DNA of 51,302 nucleotides from Lachnospiraceae bacterium A4 (GCA_000403215.2 KE159531.1:88005-139306), one strand, 5' to 3'; positions 24,920 through 32,712 are shown, counted from the stretch's first letter. Made by a program: numbers and translations. Notes: a model not told the origin generated them from the sequence alone.

Positions 24920-25498
24920 ATGGAAGCTGTGGATACAGAAAATATATCGGAGGAGCTGGTGATATTCCACTGTTCGCCGACAATGGCAGGGCTGAAAACG
25001 GGCAGTCTGTTTAATTGTCCCGTTAAGAACAATAGGACATTCTTGGAAAATATCCGGGAGATGAACAGGCGTCTGCTTCCGCGGGGCGTGCGGATTGTCC
25101 CTCTGAAGAACATGGGGAAAAGCGTGCTGGTTTATATGTACCGCCCTGACAGGCTGCGGGAGGATCTGGGCGACAGCAGGGCACGGAAGATTCTGGAGGA
25201 GCGGGATTATCCCGTGGAGGAAACAGAGAAATGCATTGTGGAACTGGTGCGCCGCTTAGAGGACGGGGAAGCATTTCCGCATGAGATTGGGTTGTTCCTC
25301 GGCTATCCGCCGGAGGACGTGGACGGGTTTATCAGAAACGGCGCGGCGGGGGCAAAGTGTATCGGGACATGGAAGGTGTACGGAAACGTGGAAACCGCAC
25401 AGCGCAAGTTTGCGCAGTACAAAAAATGCACAAGGCTGTACTGGGAGGCATTCCAGAAACACCGTTCGTTTGACAGGCTTGTTGTGAGGTGTTCGTAA
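24920..25498 (+). CDS. DUF3793-family protein
   Basis: This 192-aa soluble protein matches, as I recall it, the DUF3793 family by its second-half motif HEIGLFLGYPPEDVDGF and the later CIGTWKVYG and YKKCTRLYW. The biochemical role is unknown, but members are often found beside feo genes and flavodoxins in Clostridia, consistent with an iron-linked function. ATG 24920 follows GAAAGGAAGAGG. Two boxes in the leader place it firmly in the putative iron regulon. Confidence 0.8.
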   Translation: MEAVDTENISEELVIFHCSPTMAGLKTGSLFNCPVKNNRTFLENIREMNRRLLPRGVRIVPLKNMGKSVLVYMYRPDRLREDLGDSRARKILEERDYPVEETEKCIVELVRRLEDGEAFPHEIGLFLGYPPEDVDGFIRNGAAGAKCIGTWKVYGNVETAQRKFAQYKKCTRLYWEAFQKHRSFDRLVVRCS

Positions 25499-25623
25499 AT
25501 GTTGTTTTTACGGGAAACAGTTTTATGATTGGTACAGAACAATATACAGACAAATACATAATGGAAAGGATGGTTCGCGTATCATTTGGGGAGAAAAGTT
25601 ATAAATTTTGCACAATACGATGG

Positions 25624-25639
25624 GTTAGCATTCCCTAAC
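25624..25639 (+). promoter_or_regulatory. Distal box upstream of feoA1
   Basis: GTTAG-CATTCC-CTAAC, about 100 bases upstream of the main feo operator. Further GGTTAG half-sites occur at 25645-25650 and 25665-25670. Confidence 0.55.
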
Positions 25640-25684
25640 GTATTGGTTAGTATGATGAAACTGAGGTTAGTGATAAAAATTGCG

Positions 25685-25738
25685 TTGACAAAGATCGTGT
25701 GCAGTCATATTATAATATATGGTTAGCGAGTGCTAACC
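25685..25738 (+). promoter_or_regulatory. feo promoter and core operator
   Basis: TTGACA at 25685-25690 is followed by TATTAT (17-base spacing) within a stretch that also contains TATAAT at 25711-25716. The palindrome GGTTAGC-GAGT-GCTAACC (25721-25738) sits at the expected start of transcription. This is the best-formed operator in the iron block. Confidence 0.78.
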
Positions 25739-25755
25739 TCTATTTAACACATAAA

Positions 25756-25771
25756 GTTAGTAAAAACTAAT
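25756..25771 (+). promoter_or_regulatory. Proximal box upstream of feoA1
   Basis: GTTAG-TAAAAA-CTAAT lies 24 bases before the feoA1 start, the third full box in this leader. Confidence 0.6.
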
Positions 25772-25795
25772 ACATATTCAAAAGAAGGTGAACAC

Positions 25796-26008
25796 ATGAT
25801 GCCGCTTACATTAGCAGAAGCAGGAGAGGAAAACATCATCAGGAAAATCGGAGGAAAGCAGGAAGTCAAGGCACATTTGGAGAACCTCGGATTTGTTGTG
25901 GGAGGGACGGTCACGGTGGTAAATGCCATCGGGGGCAATGTGATCGTGAATGTGAAGGACTCCCGTGTTGCGGTCAGCAAAGAAATGGCACAGAAGATTA
26001 TGGTCTGA
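25796..26008 (+). CDS. feoA: FeoA-type ferrous iron transport accessory protein 1
   Basis: This 70-aa SH3-like protein has the FeoA pattern: MMPLTLAEAGEENIIRKIGG, then HLENLGFVVGGTVTVV, a Gly-Gly-Asn turn, and VNVKDSRVAVSKEMAQKI. It is thought to support FeoB at the cytoplasmic face. GAAGGTGA precedes the ATG pair at 25796/25799. It is the first of two tandem feoA genes and has its own three-box promoter. Confidence 0.92.
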   Translation: MMPLTLAEAGEENIIRKIGGKQEVKAHLENLGFVVGGTVTVVNAIGGNVIVNVKDSRVAVSKEMAQKIMV

Positions 26009-26071
26009 GTAAAACATTAAGAAACTCTTCGGCAGTAAAGAACGCTGCAAAGGGTGATTAAATGTTTCAAT

Positions 26072-26101
26072 ATCATGGACTCTGGGAAAGGGTTCCATGA
26101 T
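26072..26101 (+). other. Hairpin between the two feoA genes
   Basis: ATCATGGA (26072-26079) pairs with TCCATGAT (26094-26101) around a purine-rich loop, with TAAAAATTT after it. It could attenuate or protect the transcript between feoA1 and feoA2. Confidence 0.45.
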
Positions 26102-26137
26102 TAAAAATTTATTATGAAATGAGGAGGAAAAACGGGA

Positions 26138-26365
26138 ATGAAGACACTGAAGGAATCAAAGGTCGGCGATACCGTCCGGGTGGTAAAGCTCCACGGGGAA
26201 GGCGCGGTCAAACGCCGTATCATGGACATGGGACTGACAAAGGGCGTGGATGTGCAGATCCGCAAGGTGGCACCTTTGGGCGATCCGATAGAGGTGACCG
26301 TCCGCGGTTATGAGCTTTCGATCCGGAAAGCGGACGCGGAAATGATTGAAGTCGAAAACGCATAA
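26138..26365 (+). CDS. feoA: FeoA-type protein 2
   Basis: This 75-aa FeoA domain protein has the core GEGAVKRRIMDMGLTKGVDV, then RKVAPLGDPIEVTVRGYELS and IRKADAEMIEV. It is closer to classic FeoA than the first copy, which lacks the RRIMDMGL segment. GAGGAGG lies upstream of ATG 26138. feoB follows 80 bases later with a box in between. Tandem FeoA proteins before FeoB are common in Clostridia. Confidence 0.92.
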   Translation: MKTLKESKVGDTVRVVKLHGEGAVKRRIMDMGLTKGVDVQIRKVAPLGDPIEVTVRGYELSIRKADAEMIEVENA

Positions 26366-26408
26366 AAAGCGTTTACAGGGGGTTATCCCCTTTATTTTCA
26401 GACAGATA

Positions 26409-26424
26409 GTTAGCGAAAACTAAT
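26409..26424 (+). promoter_or_regulatory. Box upstream of feoB
   Basis: GTTAG-CGAAAA-CTAAT lies 21 bases before the feoB start. The 16 bases match the pair 2 box exactly. Confidence 0.6.
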
Positions 26425-26445
26425 ATATAGAAGGAGAGGAAAACT

Positions 26446-28848
26446 ATGAGTATGCGAATTGCCCTTGCGGGCAACCCGAACTGCGGGAAAACGACATTAT
26501 TCAATGCCCTGACAGGCTCCAACCAGTTTGTCGGAAACTGGCCGGGCGTTACGGTGGAAAAGAAGGAAGGAAAGTTAAAGAGGCATGACGGCGTGACCAT
26601 CACCGACCTTCCCGGTATTTATTCCCTTTCACCCTATACACTGGAGGAAGTGGTGGCAAGAAATTATCTCATCAGTGAGCGCCCAGATGCGATTCTGAAT
26701 CTGGTTGACGGTACAAATTTGGAGAGAAACCTTTATCTGACGACACAGCTTACCGAGCTTGGCATCCCTGTGGTTGTAGCTGTCAACATGATGGATGTGG
26801 TGGAGAAAAACGGTGACAAAATTAATACCGGGGAATTATCGAGGGCGTTAGGGTGTAAGGTAGTCGAAATTTCCGCCTTGAAAGGAAACGGAATCATGGA
26901 AGCTGCAGAGGCCGCAATCAATGCGGCAAAGAACGGCAAGACTGTTCCGATGCATACTTTTGCAGGAACCGTAGAACATGCCCTTGCCCATATCGAGGAG
27001 GCGGCGGTACACGGACTGCCGGAGGAACAGCAGCGTTTTTATGCCATCAAGCTGTTTGAGCGGGATGATAAAGTTTTGGAGCAGCTGAACCTGAGTGAGT
27101 CTGTCCTTTCCCATATTGAAACGGATATTAAGGCTGCCGAGGAGGAGATGGATGACGACGCGGAATCCATTATCACCAACGAGCGGTATATTTATATCGG
27201 AAGCATTATCAAGGGATGTCTGAAAAAGAAGTCGGCGGGAAAGATGACAAATTCGGACAAAATTGACAGGATTGTGACAAACCGTTTTCTTGGGCTTCCG
27301 ATTTTTGCGGCGATCATGTTTCTTGTGTATTATATTTCCATGGTGACGGTGGGGGCCTCCGCCACAGATTGGGCAAATGACGGACTGTTCGGCGACGGTT
27401 GGCATCTGCTTGGCATCGGATCTTCCGCTTATGAAGATGCGGCGGGAGAATATGGCGACGCAGCGCTGATCGTGGATGGCTATGATGCTTATGTGGAAGA
27501 AAACGGCACCGCGCCCACGGGCGATTTCCCTTATGAGGTGGCGGATGATGAAACGCTGGAAGTGACGGTGGAGACGGCTTCCCTTGCGGATTACGAGGCT
27601 GCGCTTGCAGTGATGGAGCAGTATGGTGACGAGCCTGATCCGGCGGCTTACGGCGTATGGGTTCCGGGCATTCCGGTTCTTGTAGGAAATGCGTTGGAAG
27701 CGGCAGGTGCGGCAGACTGGCTTGCAGGGTTGATCAATGACGGTATTGTAGCCGGTGTGGGCGCGGTGCTTGGCTTTGTGCCGCAGATGCTTGTTCTGTT
27801 CCTGCTTCTTGCCTTTTTGGAGGCGTGCGGCTATATGGCGCGTATCGCATTTGTACTGGATCGGATCTTCCGCAAGTTCGGATTGTCCGGCAAGTCCTTT
27901 ATTCCGATGCTCATCGGTACCGGCTGCGGCATTCCGGGTATCATGGCGTCGAGGACGATTGAGAACGAGCGCGACCGCAGGATGACGATTATGACGACGA
28001 CCTTTATCCCCTGCGGCGCGAAGGTGCCGTTCATTGCCATGGTGGCGGGCGCGATCTTCGGCGGCTCTGCATGGGTGGCAACGAGCGCGTACTTTGTAGG
28101 CATGGCGGCAATCATTATTTCCGGTATCATGTTAAAGAAAACGAAAATGTTTTCCGGCGACCCGGCTCCTTTCGTGATGGAGCTTCCGGCTTACCATATG
28201 CCCACGGTGGGCAATGTGCTGCGCTCCATGTGGGAACGCGGGTGGTCCTTCATCAAGAAGGCGGGCACGATTATTCTGCTTTCCACTATCGTTATTTGGT
28301 TTACGACATACTTTGGATTTACTGCGGAAGGCTTCCGTATGCTTGGCGAGGAGGAAATGGATCAGTCACTTCTTGCGGCGGTCGGCAGTGCGATTGCATG
28401 GATTTTCATACCGCTTGGATGGGGCAACTGGCAGGCGGCAGTGGCGTCCATCACGGGTCTTGTGGCGAAGGAAAATATCGTTGGTACAATGGGTATCCTT
28501 TATCCCGGCGGATGGTCTGAGATTGGCGCAAACTTCAGTCAGCTTGCGGGATACTCATTCCTGGTGTTCAACCTTCTGTGTGCGCCCTGCTTTGCGGCGA
28601 TTGGCGCCATCAAGCGGGAGATGAACAATGCGAAATGGACGTGGTTTGCGATTCTGTACCAGTGCGGATTGGCTTACGCGGTGGCGTTGATGGTTTACCA
28701 GATTGGTTCTGCATTTACAGGAAACTTGAATATCATTGGTCTGCTTGCAGCTATCGTAATCCTCGGAGGTATGATCTACATGCTGTTTAGGCCGTACAAA
28801 GAGGCGACGAAGCTGACCACAAATATGAAACTGAAAATGGCGAAGTAA
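26446..28848 (+). CDS. feoB: FeoB ferrous iron transporter
   Basis: This 800-aa membrane transporter couples a GTPase-like domain to Fe2+ uptake. G-domain motifs are GNPNCGKT (residues 9-16), DLPG (54-57), NMMD (114-117) and SALKG near 143. The membrane core carries GTGCGIPGIMASRTIENER and IPCGAKVPF, with GLVAKENIVGTMG near the C-terminus. Between the first and second membrane helices (about residues 308-410) is an acidic insert of about 100 residues rich in Asp, Glu, Ala and Tyr that most FeoB proteins lack. The ribosome site is AAGGAGAGG before ATG 26446. It is expressed with feoA2 and/or its own box. Confidence 0.95.
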   Translation: MSMRIALAGNPNCGKTTLFNALTGSNQFVGNWPGVTVEKKEGKLKRHDGVTITDLPGIYSLSPYTLEEVVARNYLISERPDAILNLVDGTNLERNLYLTTQLTELGIPVVVAVNMMDVVEKNGDKINTGELSRALGCKVVEISALKGNGIMEAAEAAINAAKNGKTVPMHTFAGTVEHALAHIEEAAVHGLPEEQQRFYAIKLFERDDKVLEQLNLSESVLSHIETDIKAAEEEMDDDAESIITNERYIYIGSIIKGCLKKKSAGKMTNSDKIDRIVTNRFLGLPIFAAIMFLVYYISMVTVGASATDWANDGLFGDGWHLLGIGSSAYEDAAGEYGDAALIVDGYDAYVEENGTAPTGDFPYEVADDETLEVTVETASLADYEAALAVMEQYGDEPDPAAYGVWVPGIPVLVGNALEAAGAADWLAGLINDGIVAGVGAVLGFVPQMLVLFLLLAFLEACGYMARIAFVLDRIFRKFGLSGKSFIPMLIGTGCGIPGIMASRTIENERDRRMTIMTTTFIPCGAKVPFIAMVAGAIFGGSAWVATSAYFVGMAAIIISGIMLKKTKMFSGDPAPFVMELPAYHMPTVGNVLRSMWERGWSFIKKAGTIILLSTIVIWFTTYFGFTAEGFRMLGEEEMDQSLLAAVGSAIAWIFIPLGWGNWQAAVASITGLVAKENIVGTMGILYPGGWSEIGANFSQLAGYSFLVFNLLCAPCFAAIGAIKREMNNAKWTWFAILYQCGLAYAVALMVYQIGSAFTGNLNIIGLLAAIVILGGMIYMLFRPYKEATKLTTNMKLKMAK

Positions 28849-28870
28849 CGGTGCAAAAAGCGTTTCTAAA

Positions 28871-28896
28871 GGCGTCCCGCCATCATACGGGACGCC
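28871..28896 (+). terminator. Hairpin after feoB
   Basis: A perfect 9-bp stem GGCGTCCCG / CGGGACGCC with an 8-base loop starts 22 bases after the feoB stop. No T-run follows, so it may stabilise or partly terminate the feoB message before the small Cys-rich gene. Confidence 0.5.
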
Positions 28897-28941
28897 GGGC
28901 TTCGCCTTTGGATTTGTAACAGGGAAACAGGAGGGATTTCA

Positions 28942-29133
28942 ATGCTGACATGGCTTATGGAAAATATGGCGACAATCATCATCAGCGCGGTTTTGGTTCT
29001 TTTTGTGGCGGCGATTCTTGTCAGTATGGTACGCGGTAAGAGAAAAGGAAAATCATCCTGCGGCTGCGGATGCGCAGGCTGCGCCATGAATGGCGCCTGC
29101 CATCCGGCAAAGCCGGGAACTATGGGGAAATAA
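28942..29133 (+). CDS. FeoB-associated Cys-rich membrane protein
   Basis: This 63-aa protein has one N-terminal membrane helix (about residues 8-30), a basic stretch RGKRKGK, then the Cys cluster CGCGCAGCAMNGAC and a Pro/Gly tail. This is the layout of the FeoB-associated Cys-rich family, thought to bind or hand over iron near FeoB. ACAGGAGGG precedes ATG 28942. It lies 93 bases after feoB. Confidence 0.88.
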   Translation: MLTWLMENMATIIISAVLVLFVAAILVSMVRGKRKGKSSCGCGCAGCAMNGACHPAKPGTMGK

Positions 29134-29163
29134 GAACTGAAAGATAGAGGAAGGTTATAAATT

Positions 29164-29244
29164 ATGAAGAGACACCGATTCTGGGCATGGGCGATGATCG
29201 CCTGCCTTTTTATGACGTTATATACCGGTTACAAACATCAATAA
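29164..29244 (+). CDS. 26-aa single-span membrane peptide
   Basis: ATG 29164, with GAGGAAGG about 12 bases upstream, encodes 26 residues: MKRHRFWAWAMIACLFMTLY then TGYKHQ. It has a basic start, one hydrophobic span and a basic end. Very similar small peptides occur next to feo or metal genes in gut Clostridia, from memory; the function is unknown. It sits 30 bases after the Cys-rich gene and 2 bases before structured element B. Confidence 0.55.
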   Translation: MKRHRFWAWAMIACLFMTLYTGYKHQ

Positions 29245-29246
29245 CA

Positions 29247-29374
29247 GTGTGAGAAGAACTTCTGGCTGCCTTCGGCAGTTTTCGCTCGCAGCAAAGGCTG
29301 TATCGCAAAGTCAGCACAGCTGACTTGGGAGTTCTATATCTTACGCCGGAGAATGCCTAAAAGCGGCACTCTCC
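29247..29374 (+). repeat. Structured intercistronic element B
   Basis: The outer stem GTGTGAGA (29247-29254) / TCTTACGC (29339-29346, two G-T pairs) continues into AGAACT / AGTTCT with a 3-base ATA bulge on the 3' side. Inside are the hairpins CTGCC-TTC-GGCAG and GTCAGC-ACA-GCTGAC. The 3' hairpin GGAGAATGCC / GGCACTCTCC (one mismatch, 7-base loop) ends 23 bases before the DUF6110 start. It has the same design as elements A and C. Confidence 0.7.
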
Positions 29375-29397
29375 GTAATAGAGTGGAGGAAACGAAT

Positions 29398-29730
29398 ATG
29401 TTTGGATTTTTGGATAAAATAGACAGGAAACACATGGGCATTTTTGCGGCGGGCGTTCTGTTCGGCACGGCGGGGATTAAAATCCTTTCCGGCAGGGATG
29501 CCAAAAAAGTATATACACACGGCACGGCTGCCGCGCTCCGGGCAAAGGATTTCTGCATGAAGACGGCGGCTGCGGTGCAGGAAAATGCGGAGGATATCTA
29601 TGCGGAAGCTGTCCAGATCAACGAGGAAAGGGTAAGGCAGGAGGCAGAGCAGGTGATTTCCGACGAGGAGGATTGGGAAGAAGAAACAGTTTCTGAGAGA
29701 AAGGACATTTCCGGGGAAGACAGCATATGA
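29398..29730 (+). CDS. DUF6110-family small membrane-associated protein
   Basis: This 110-aa protein begins MFGFLDKIDRKHMGIFAAGV with a hydrophobic span (about residues 13-28), then SGRDAKKVYTHGTAAALRAK and a long acidic helix with a Glu-rich end. This layout matches DUF6110 proteins encoded just before heavy-metal P-type ATPases. The last four bases overlap the ATPase start (ATGA), so translation is coupled. GTGGAGG precedes ATG 29398. It is probably an accessory subunit of the ATPase; direct evidence is lacking. Confidence 0.75.
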   Translation: MFGFLDKIDRKHMGIFAAGVLFGTAGIKILSGRDAKKVYTHGTAAALRAKDFCMKTAAAVQENAEDIYAEAVQINEERVRQEAEQVISDEEDWEEETVSERKDISGEDSI

Positions 29731-31898
29731 AGTTCGTGATCTGCCATGACATTCCGGGACGTCTGCGGATACGGGTATTGCAGTCCCATGAAATGACATG
29801 CGGCGAAGCGGATACATTGGAGTACGCCCTGTCCGCGCTGTCTGGCGTGACAAAAGTGTCCGTACAGAGGCGGACTGCGGGTGTGACGGTATGTTATGGC
29901 GGAGGCAGGGCGGAGCTGATACAAAACCTGCGGGCATTTTCCTATGGAAACGTGACGGTTCCGGAAAATGTTCTGCAGCATTCCGGCAGGGAGCTGAATG
30001 AAGCGTATAAAGAAAAGCTGATCGGCAAAGTCATCCTCAGATATGGCAGCATGGCAGTTATCCCCTATCCTGTCAGGGCGGGGATTGCTGCAGTCAGATC
30101 ACTGCGCTATATCGGGCTTGGGTTCAAAACGCTCTGCCGCGGGAAACTGGAGGTGCCGGTCCTGGACGCAACCGCAATCGGCGTTTCGGTGCTGCGCGGC
30201 GATATGAAAACGGCGGGCTCCATCATGTTCCTGCTTGGGATTGGCGAGCTTCTGGAAGAATGGACGCATAAAAAATCGGTAGGCGATCTGGCAAGGAGCA
30301 TGTCCCTCAATATCAGCAAGGTATGGCTGCGCAGGGACGGGCAGGAGATACTGGCGCCGGTGTCCGATATCGCAGTCGGTGATGAAATCGTGGTGCGCAT
30401 GGGCAATGTCATTCCTTTTGACGGCGTGGTGCTTTCGGGAGAAGGGATGGTCAATCAGGCGTCCCTGACGGGGGAATCTGCGGCGGTCTTTAAGCAGGCG
30501 CATGGATATGTGTATGCGGGAACCGTGCTGGAGGAAGGCGAACTGGACGTTCGCGTGGAAACCGTAGGCGGGGCGAGCCGTTTCGAGCGGATCGTCACGA
30601 TGATTGAGGAGTCGGAGAAGTTAAAATCTTCTTTGGAAGGGAAGGCGGCACATCTGGCGGACCGACTGGTGCCCTATATGCTGCTTGGAACCGGCGGCGT
30701 CTACGCTCTTACCCGGAATGTCACAAGGGCATTATCGGTTCTGATGGTGGATTTTTCCTGTGCGTTAAAGCTGGCGATGCCGATCTCCGTGCTTTCGGCG
30801 ATACGGGAGGCAAACGAACACTGCATTACGGTCAAGGGCGGAAAATTTTTAGAGGCGCTTGCCGAGGCGGATACGATTGTTTTTGACAAGACGGGTACGC
30901 TTACGGAGGCAAAGCCGGTAGTGGCGGATGTGGTGCCTTTTCTGGGGGACGAACCGGATGAGCTGTTAAGGACTGCCGCCTGTCTGGAGGAGCATTTTCC
31001 TCATTCGATGGCGAGAGCCGTGGTGGAGGCGGCAGGGCAGAAAGGGCTGGAACACAGCGAGATGCATTCCAGGGTCGAGTATATTGTAGCGCACGGGATT
31101 TCTTCCCGCATCGGTGAAAAGAAGGTTATCATAGGAAGTTATCATTTTGTCTTTCAGGATGAACAGTGTACGATACCAGAGGGGATGCAGGAGCGGTTTG
31201 ATGCCCTTCCTGCGGAATATTCCCACCTGTATATGGCAGTCGATTCCGTACTTGCGGCGGTGATCTGTATTGAAGATCCCCTGCGGGAAGAAGCGGCGGA
31301 TGCGGTCAGCGCACTGCGGGCGTGTGGAATTGGCAAGATTGTGATGATGACGGGCGACAGCGAGCGGACAGCCCGCGCCATTGCAGAAAAAGTCGGCGTT
31401 GACGAGTATTATTCGGAAGTGTTGCCGGAGGACAAGGCGCGTTTTGTAGAGTCGGAAAAAAGAGCCGGAAGAAAGGTTGTCATGGTCGGGGACGGCATCA
31501 ACGATTCCCCGGCGTTGTCGGCGGCGGATGTGGGCATTGCGGTCAGCGACGGGGCGGAAATTGCAAGGGAGATTGCGGACATTATGATCGGTTCGGACGA
31601 CCTGTATGGGCTTGTAACGCTGAAAAGACTGAGCAATGCGCTGGTCGGACGAATCCATGGGAATTACAGGGTAATTGTAGGTTTCAATACGGCGCTGATC
31701 CTGCTTGGCGTCGGTGGTTTTTTTGCAGCCCGCATCTTCGGCGCTTTTGCACAACACTTCGACGCTGGCAATCAGCCTGAAAAGTATGCAGGACCTATTG
31801 TAACAGGTGCGGTTTTGCGAATGGCGCGGCTGGACAGACAGGATATATTTCAGTCACGCCCTAAAATGGACAGGATGCATTTTTTCATTGCCTCATAG
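29727..31898 (+). CDS. Heavy-metal P1B-type ATPase, C-terminus frameshifted
   Basis: The continuous frame is 723 aa. An N-terminal HMA-like domain has HDIPGRLRIRV but no CxxC. Then come TGES near residue 250, the phosphorylation site DKTGT (Asp387), HS in the nucleotide domain, and GDGIND at about 588-593. The intramembrane motif is SCALKLA near 345, lacking the Pro of CPx ATPases. After LLGVGGFF, at the T-run 31718-31724, the conserved end is in another frame: QPASSALLHNTSTLAISLKS, stopping at 31803. The present frame instead runs 95 bases further and overlaps the opposing dtxR gene. One extra base explains this; sequencing error or real mutation cannot be separated here. The metal is unknown. 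Confidence 0.85.
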   Translation: MKFVICHDIPGRLRIRVLQSHEMTCGEADTLEYALSALSGVTKVSVQRRTAGVTVCYGGGRAELIQNLRAFSYGNVTVPENVLQHSGRELNEAYKEKLIGKVILRYGSMAVIPYPVRAGIAAVRSLRYIGLGFKTLCRGKLEVPVLDATAIGVSVLRGDMKTAGSIMFLLGIGELLEEWTHKKSVGDLARSMSLNISKVWLRRDGQEILAPVSDIAVGDEIVVRMGNVIPFDGVVLSGEGMVNQASLTGESAAVFKQAHGYVYAGTVLEEGELDVRVETVGGASRFERIVTMIEESEKLKSSLEGKAAHLADRLVPYMLLGTGGVYALTRNVTRALSVLMVDFSCALKLAMPISVLSAIREANEHCITVKGGKFLEALAEADTIVFDKTGTLTEAKPVVADVVPFLGDEPDELLRTAACLEEHFPHSMARAVVEAAGQKGLEHSEMHSRVEYIVAHGISSRIGEKKVIIGSYHFVFQDEQCTIPEGMQERFDALPAEYSHLYMAVDSVLAAVICIEDPLREEAADAVSALRACGIGKIVMMTGDSERTARAIAEKVGVDEYYSEVLPEDKARFVESEKRAGRKVVMVGDGINDSPALSAADVGIAVSDGAEIAREIADIMIGSDDLYGLVTLKRLSNALVGRIHGNYRVIVGFNTALILLGVGGFFAARIFGAFAQHFDAGNQPEKYAGPIVTGAVLRMARLDRQDIFQSRPKMDRMHFFIAS

Positions 31899-32242
31899 CT
31901 TTCCGGAGTGATGTCATGCTCCATTTTACAGGCATCGCCTGCCGCAATTACGGGGTCAACGCCAAGATGAACCAGCCAGTCTGTCAGCAGGGTGTGGCGT
32001 TCGTAAACGCTTTCCGCGATTTTTCGCCCCTCGTCCGTCAGATGGAGAAAACCTTCTTCCGAGACGGTGATGTATCCGCGGTTTTTCAGGTTTTTTACGG
32101 CGACGCTCACACTCGGCTTTGAAAAATTCAGCTCGGTTGCCACGTCGATGGAGCGCACCACAGAGAGGCGGCTGCTCAAAATCAGTATTGTTTCGAGGTA
32201 ATCCTCAAGGGATTCCTCGGCTTTGTGCCGGATATAACTCAT
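31850..32242 (-). CDS. DtxR/MntR-family metal-dependent repressor 1
   Basis: This 130-aa two-domain regulator has a winged HTH at about residues 28-58 (SIDVATELNFSKPSVSVAVK) and a dimerisation/metal domain. Candidate ligands are Asp14, Glu17, Glu81, His83, Cys105, Glu108 and His109 in DACKMEHD. The Cys at the DtxR-Cys102 position points to iron rather than manganese. It lacks the SH3 domain of classic DtxR. A box lies 38 bases upstream of its start, suggesting autoregulation. It is the prime candidate for the regulator that reads the GTTAG-N6-CTAAC sites. Confidence 0.88.
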   Translation of the reverse strand: MSYIRHKAEESLEDYLETILILSSRLSVVRSIDVATELNFSKPSVSVAVKNLKNRGYITVSEEGFLHLTDEGRKIAESVYERHTLLTDWLVHLGVDPVIAAGDACKMEHDITPESYEAMKKCILSILGRD

Positions 32243-32280
32243 GGTATCACTGTACTCCTTTCCGGGACGGAATCCCGCCC

Positions 32281-32296
32281 GTAAGTTAATCCTAAC
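32281..32296 (-). promoter_or_regulatory. Box upstream of dtxR1
   Basis: On the minus strand it reads GTTAG-GATTAA-CTTAC, one mismatch from the consensus, 38 bases upstream of the dtxR1 start. It probably mediates autoregulation. Confidence 0.5.
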
Positions 32297-32402
32297 ACTT
32301 TAGGGAGGGAGGCGCAAGGTCTGACGGCAAAAAGGAAGTTATCAAATTCTATTAAATTTTATCAGCGGCCACTGACGGGTGTGCCGCATTTTTGAAAAGC
32401 AG

Positions 32403-32422
32403 GGGTTAGATTATGCTAACCC
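32403..32422 (+). promoter_or_regulatory. GGGTTAG-N6-CTAACCC box upstream of the HMA gene
   Basis: A perfect palindrome with 7-bp arms, GGGTTAG-ATTATG-CTAACCC, lies 23 bases before the HMA start. It is the longest perfect box of the set. Confidence 0.7.
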
Positions 32423-32445
32423 AAAAGGAAAGAGAGGGATTGTTT

Positions 32446-32712
32446 ATGGTTAAGATAACAGTAGGTATTGACGGTATGGCGTGCGGTATGTGCGAGGCGC
32501 ATATCAATGAGGCGGTGCGGAATGCTTTTCCGGTAAAAAAAGTGACCAGCTCGCACACGAAAAAAGAAACCGTCATTCTGGCAGATCGGGAGATACCAGA
32601 ACCGGAGCTTCGGAAGGTCATAGCGGATGTGGGATATGACGTAATGAGCGTGAACTGGGCGCCGTATGAGAAAAAGGGGCTGTTTGCAAGACGGGAGAAA
32701 ATTGAAAATTAA
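32446..32712 (+). CDS. HMA-domain metal-binding protein
   Basis: This 88-aa protein has a heavy-metal-associated fold with metal site MACGMC (Cys13 and Cys16) near the N-terminus, followed by the usual second helix and strand. ATG 32446 follows AAAGAGAGGG; an in-frame ATG at 32413 lies inside the operator. The P-type ATPase upstream has no CxxC in its own HMA-like domain, so this protein could be its separate metal donor. That is inference. Expression is likely controlled by the perfect box immediately upstream. Confidence 0.82.
   Translation: MVKITVGIDGMACGMCEAHINEAVRNAFPVKKVTSSHTKKETVILADREIPEPELRKVIADVGYDVMSVNWAPYEKKGLFARREKIEN

Noticed and set aside
26011-26068. AAACATT / AATGTTT stem as a fourth copy of the intercistronic element
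   Set aside because: It lacks the GAGAAG-type 5' sequence and the 10-bp 3' hairpin shared by elements A, B and C.
28071-28624. Alternative plus-strand frames inside feoB
   Set aside because: feoB is continuous with all motifs; the overlapping frames are compositional by-products.
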